Shown here in pieces: positions 6,409 through 9,201 of a stretch of 9,201 nucleotides of DNA. The stretch's first letter is position 1, and each line of letters starts with the position of its first letter. This DNA is from Intestinibacter sp. (GTDB taxonomy: Bacteria > Bacillota > Clostridia > Peptostreptococcales > Peptostreptococcaceae): the NCBI RefSeq assembly GCF_022780145.1, contig NZ_JALEXO010000130.1, forward strand, positions 1 through 9,201. Direction: 5' to 3'. The notes under the pieces are model-generated. The model worked only from the letters and a program-made list of their open reading frames with translations, had not been told where the DNA came from and searched no databases. Both the position numbers and the translations under genes were made by a program.

Positions 6409-7080
6409 ATGCATAAAATTTTAATTATAGAAGACGATGAAATTATAGCAAAATCAATTGAAAAGGAAATCTCAAACTGGGGATTTACCGCTAAGAGGAT
6501 TACAGATTTTCAAGATATTATACCTCAATTTGTGGAATTTGATCCGCAATTAGTGCTTTTAGATATTACACTTCCGTTTTTTAACGGATACCACTGGTGT
6601 ACTGAAATCAGAAAATTATCTAAAGTTCCAATAGTATTTATATCATCTGCATCTGACAATATGAATATCGTTATGGCGATGAATATGGGTGGAGATGATT
6701 TTATAGCTAAGCCATTCGATTTACATGTTTTAATCGCTAAAATTCAGGCTATACTAAGACGTACTTACGATTTTTCGACTCAATCTAATTTATTAGAGCA
6801 TAATGGAGCTATTTTAAATATAAACGACAATTCTATCTCGTATAAAGGTGAAAAGGCTGAGTTAACTAAAAACGAATATAAAATACTTCAAACTCTTTTA
6901 GAAAACAAAGGAAAAACCGTGAGCAGAGATAATCTAATGATAAAGCTATGGGAAACTGATAATTACGTTGAAGAAAACACATTAAATGTAAACATCACTA
7001 GACTTCGTAGAAAATTAGAGGCTATCGGCCTTAAAAATTTCATCACGACTAAAAAAGGTTTAGGATATATTATAAATTAA
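6409..7080 (+). CDS. BceR-like OmpR-family response regulator
   Basis: A 223-residue cytoplasmic two-component regulator. The receiver domain (1-115) has the acid pocket E8, D9, D10, phosphoacceptor D52 (LLDITLP), conserved serine in FISS (77-80) and K101 (AKPF). The DNA-binding winged helix (about 130-222) shows LTKNEYKIL, VSRDNLMIKLW, NVNITRLRRKLE and the C-terminal TTKKGLGYII. The receiver wording, LLDITLPFFNGYHWCTEIR and VPIVFISS, is typical of the BceR/PsdR group controlling peptide-antibiotic transporters. The AAAGG ribosome binding site lies directly after the amidase stop codon. The kinase gene follows after 13 bases. Its probable target is the TTACA-N4-TGTAA operator at 8129-8142 before the transporter genes. 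Assignment to the Bce group rests on sequence wording plus the neighbouring genes. Confidence 0.95.
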   Translation: MHKILIIEDDEIIAKSIEKEISNWGFTAKRITDFQDIIPQFVEFDPQLVLLDITLPFFNGYHWCTEIRKLSKVPIVFISSASDNMNIVMAMNMGGDDFIAKPFDLHVLIAKIQAILRRTYDFSTQSNLLEHNGAILNINDNSISYKGEKAELTKNEYKILQTLLENKGKTVSRDNLMIKLWETDNYVEENTLNVNITRLRRKLEAIGLKNFITTKKGLGYIIN

Positions 7081-7093
7081 GGAGATTAATAAT

Positions 7094-8107
7094 ATGAACG
7101 ATTGCGAATTTAAGCTTATAAATATAATAGCCAGCTATATAAAACAATATATAAAGTCAATTATCCTATTTATAATATTTGTACTTGTATTTTGTGTAGT
7201 ATTTTCTCTATACGATTTAGAACTTGAGGCAATTTTTTATTCAGCTATTTTATGTATTTTTATAGGTGTAATTTCTATATGCTTAAATTTTATAAACTAC
7301 TATAAAAAGCATCTCAAGCTTTATAATCTACAAAAGGAAATTTCTTTATCACTAGAAAATTTGCCAACACCTAAAAATTTAATAGAAAACGATTACACTA
7401 ATTTAATTTTAAATATAGATAAAGACTATAAAAATTACATATCTAAATCAGATATGGCAAAAACAGATATGCTCGACTACTATACGATGTGGGTTCACCA
7501 AATCAAAACACCTATATCAGCTATGAAGCTCCTAATACAGACATCCGAAAGTGAAATATCGGGTGATCTTTCATCAGAGCTATTCAAAATCGAGCAATAC
7601 GTAGAGATGGTACTATCTTATATAAGACTAGATAACAGCGGAAACGACTTTGTAATAAAAGAATACGATTTAGACGATATAGTAAGACAAGCTATTAGAA
7701 AATACGCTCCACTTTTTATAAGAAAGAAAATATCGTTGGATTTTCAAAATACAAGCTACAAGGTTTTAACTGATGAAAAATGGCTGGTATTTGTAATAGA
7801 ACAGCTACTTTCTAATGCTATCAAATACACTAGCAAAGGCAAAATTTCAATTTATTCATTAGAAGATAAAAAACTTGTTATAGAAGATACAGGTATTGGT
7901 ATTGATAAAGAAGACATTCCTAGAATTTTTGAAAAGGGCTTCACAGGATACAATGGCAGAACAGATAAAAAGGCAACAGGTCTAGGACTTTACCTATGCA
8001 AGAAAATAATGACTAAATTATCTCACAGAATTTCTATAGAATCTGAAGTAGGCATAGGAACCAAGGTAATTCTAGATTTATCAACGATAAACCTAAATGT
8101 AGAATAA
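7094..8107 (+). CDS. BceS-like intramembrane-sensing histidine kinase
   Basis: A 337-residue membrane sensor kinase. Two membrane helices at about 20-39 and 46-68 are joined by only a few outside residues (DLELEAI), so there is no extracellular sensor domain; this is the hallmark of Bce-type kinases, which sense through their partner transporter. The dimerisation/phosphoacceptor region has H135 in WVHQIKTPISAMK. The ATPase domain shows the N box with N241 (EQLLSNAIKY), the G1 box EDTGIGI (264-270), an F box around IFEKGFTG (278-285) and the G2 box TGLGLY (295-300). Length is close to the family norm. The AAGGAG ribosome binding site overlaps the preceding regulator stop codon, so the pair is translated from one message. 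A G5/C5 hairpin 40 bases downstream probably ends most transcripts. Confidence 0.95.
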   Translation: MNDCEFKLINIIASYIKQYIKSIILFIIFVLVFCVVFSLYDLELEAIFYSAILCIFIGVISICLNFINYYKKHLKLYNLQKEISLSLENLPTPKNLIENDYTNLILNIDKDYKNYISKSDMAKTDMLDYYTMWVHQIKTPISAMKLLIQTSESEISGDLSSELFKIEQYVEMVLSYIRLDNSGNDFVIKEYDLDDIVRQAIRKYAPLFIRKKISLDFQNTSYKVLTDEKWLVFVIEQLLSNAIKYTSKGKISIYSLEDKKLVIEDTGIGIDKEDIPRIFEKGFTGYNGRTDKKATGLGLYLCKKIMTKLSHRISIESEVGIGTKVILDLSTINLNVE

Positions 8108-8128
8108 AATAAACATTACAGCTCAAAA

Positions 8129-8142
8129 TTACATCAATGTAA
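8129..8142 (+). promoter_or_regulatory. Probable BceR-type operator upstream of the transporter genes
   Basis: TTACA-TCAA-TGTAA is an exact inverted repeat with a 4-base spacer. It matches the TNACA-N4-TGTAA motif I recall for BceR-like regulators. Its centre is about 64 bases upstream of the -10 box, a suitable place for an activator. A further TGTAA half-site at 8158-8162 lies 20 bases (two helical turns) after the first TGTAA, and a TTACA lies upstream at 8116-8120. Matching to the cognate regulator is inferred from motif and position. Confidence 0.65.
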
Positions 8143-8146
8143 GTTT

Positions 8147-8194
8147 AAAGGGGGAAATGTAAGCCAAAGAAATGGTTAAGCATTTCCCCCTTTT
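8147..8194 (+). terminator. G5/C5 intrinsic terminator after the kinase gene
   Basis: A perfect 13-bp stem (arms 8147-8159 and 8181-8193, core GGGGGAAATG/CATTTCCCCC) closes a 21-base loop that can fold further (TAA..CC with GG.TTA). Only four T follow, three of them in the stem, so termination may be partial. The GC-rich core stands out in the surrounding AT-rich DNA. The hairpin lies between the operator and the -10 box of the transporter promoter. Confidence 0.7.
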
Positions 8195-8202
8195 GCTATA
8201 AT
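8194..8202 (+). promoter_or_regulatory. Extended -10 promoter element for the transporter genes
   Basis: TGCTATAAT is a perfect extended -10 element, giving a start near 8209 and a leader of about 45 bases to the ATG. The best -35 is poor (TGGTTA at 8173-8178, spacing 18), which fits activation by the regulator bound at 8129-8142. The -35 region falls in the loop of the terminator hairpin, so the terminator of the kinase unit and the promoter of the transporter unit share DNA. Confidence 0.6.
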
Positions 8203-8254
8203 TAACTCATAAATAAGAAATCAACAAATTAAAATATAAATGGAGGTATTTTAA

Positions 8255-9022
8255 ATGGCAATTTTGCAAGTTAATAATTTAAAAAAAGTATATACAACTC
8301 GCTTTGGCTCTAACCAAGTTAAAGCTCTATCAGATGTATCATTTTCAGTAGAACAAGGAGAATACGTCGCTATAATGGGTGAATCTGGTTCAGGAAAAAC
8401 TACCCTACTTAATATATTGGCTTCACTAGACAAACCAACTAGCGGTGAAGTCCTATTAAACGGTAAAAATATAGTATCTATAAAGGAAAAAGAAATCTCA
8501 AACTTCCGACGCAATAATTTAGGATTCGTGTTCCAGGATTTCAACCTACTAGATACATTCTCATTAAAAGATAATATATTCTTACCATTAGTTTTATCCG
8601 GTAAGAAATTCAATGAAATGAATGAACGATTACAACCTCTAGCAAAAAAATTAGGTATAGCTGATTTACTAGAAAAATATCCATACGAAGTATCAGGTGG
8701 ACAAAAGCAAAGAGCTGCAATTGCAAGAGCACTTATAACTAATCCTCAGCTTATATTAGCTGATGAACCCACTGGAGCTCTAGACTCTCACTCTTCTGAT
8801 GAATTACTACAATTATTTGAGGATATAAACAATGAAGGTCAAACAATATTAATGGTAACTCATAGTACAAAGGCTGCAAGCAGTGCCAAAAGAGTTTTAT
8901 TCATAAAAGACGGTAGAGTATTCCATCAGCTTTATAGAGGAGATTCTTCTCAACAAGAAATGTATCAAAAAATTTCTGATACTTTGACTATGATCGCTAC
9001 AGGTGGTGTTAGAAATGAGTAG
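8255..9022 (+). CDS. BceA-like ABC transporter ATP-binding protein
   Basis: A 255-residue ATPase of the MacB/BceA class that powers a peptide-antibiotic detoxification transporter at the inner face of the membrane. All nucleotide-binding motifs are present: Walker A GESGSGKT (42-49), Q-loop Q94 in FVFQDFNLLD, signature VSGGQKQR (146-153), Walker B LILADEP with D170 and E171, D-loop GALD (174-177) and switch H193 (VTHS). QDFNLLDTFSLKDNIFLPL is typical of BceA-type proteins. The C-terminal 30 residues (from about 226) extend past the usual core, also common in this group. The ATG has GGAGG at 8242-8246. The permease start codon overlaps its end by 8 bases, so the two are translationally coupled. 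The promoter and operator immediately upstream suggest inducible expression separate from the regulator-kinase unit. Confidence 0.96.
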   Translation: MAILQVNNLKKVYTTRFGSNQVKALSDVSFSVEQGEYVAIMGESGSGKTTLLNILASLDKPTSGEVLLNGKNIVSIKEKEISNFRRNNLGFVFQDFNLLDTFSLKDNIFLPLVLSGKKFNEMNERLQPLAKKLGIADLLEKYPYEVSGGQKQRAAIARALITNPQLILADEPTGALDSHSSDELLQLFEDINNEGQTILMVTHSTKAASSAKRVLFIKDGRVFHQLYRGDSSQQEMYQKISDTLTMIATGGVRNE

Positions 9023-9201
9023 ATTCTTTTATTTTAAATTAGCAATCACAAATATCAAGAAAAATGCTAAGACATATGTACCATATATGATTACATCAAT
9101 ACTTACAATATCTATGTTCTACATCATATGCTCTCTAGGCAATAATCCAAATATAACCAAAGCATGTGGAACAGATTCAATGAAATATGTATTATTCTTA
9201 G
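9015..9201 (+). CDS. BceB-like FtsX-family permease, N-terminal fragment cut by window edge
   Basis: An ATG at 9015 opens a frame of 62 codons to the window end, beginning MSRFFYFKLAITNIKKNAKT. The short basic N-terminus (KLAITNIKKNAKTYVPY) followed by a hydrophobic helix (about 25-42, ITSILTISMFYIICSL) is the usual start of BceB-type permeases, which have ten membrane helices and a large outside domain; most of that lies beyond the window. The start overlaps the ATPase stop region by 8 bases (ATGAGTAG), and a weak AGGTGG lies at 9001-9005 just upstream. Identity rests on these 62 residues and on its place after a BceA-like ATPase. Confidence 0.88.
   Translation, partial: MSRFFYFKLAITNIKKNAKTYVPYMITSILTISMFYIICSLGNNPNITKACGTDSMKYVLFL

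Noticed and set aside
8251..8613. 120-codon minus-strand open frame
   Set aside because: Antisense to the ATPase Walker A and Q-loop region; shadow.
1..9201. CRISPR arrays, insertion sequences, tRNA or phage genes
   Set aside because: No regularly spaced repeats, transposase motifs, long terminal inverted repeats, tRNA-like folds or phage genes were found on reading both strands.

Overview
The window reads as chromosomal DNA from a low-GC, AT-rich Bacillota bacterium, most likely a clostridial or related anaerobic lineage. The grounds are AT-rich codons, strong AGGAGG-type ribosome binding sites, T-tract intrinsic terminators, a clostridial-type cell-wall amidase and a Bce-type signalling/transport module. 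The species cannot be fixed from the sequence alone. I see no rRNA, tRNA, insertion sequence, CRISPR array or phage genes.

Left half (1-5011): all genes are on the minus strand. In transcription order these are: an SGNH/GDSL hydrolase (4364-5011) with its own terminator; a 499-base gap (3865-4363) holding a second, orphan terminator and perhaps a small RNA or gene remnant; an ADP-ribosylglycohydrolase-family protein (2914-3864) whose terminator overlaps its stop codon; a Cof-type HAD phosphatase (2001-2798) probably co-transcribed with an M20 amidohydrolase (780-1934), which ends at a terminator; and the start of an unrecognised membrane protein running off the left edge (1-370). This half looks like metabolic and housekeeping genes in short transcription units.

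Right half (5294-9201): all genes are on the plus strand and form a cell-envelope stress and peptide-antibiotic detoxification locus. A secreted N-acetylmuramoyl-L-alanine amidase with two SH3b domains is followed after 14 bases by a BceR-like response regulator, then after 13 bases by a BceS-like intramembrane-sensing histidine kinase. A 147-base gap follows, carrying a BceR-type inverted repeat (TTACA-N4-TGTAA), a G5/C5 terminator hairpin and an extended -10 promoter. After it come the BceA-like ATPase and, overlapping by 8 bases, the BceB-like permease, cut by the right edge.

Expected working, by analogy with the Bacillus Bce family: the BceAB-like transporter senses and removes a peptide antibiotic acting on cell-wall lipid intermediates, the kinase reads the transporter's activity, and the regulator switches on the transporter promoter. 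The less usual feature is a peptidoglycan amidase apparently leading the regulator-kinase operon, which could tie wall remodelling to the same response. No clearly new system type is visible. The best leads are the amidase linkage, the operator/terminator/promoter overlap before the transporter, and the orphan terminator at 3990-4020.
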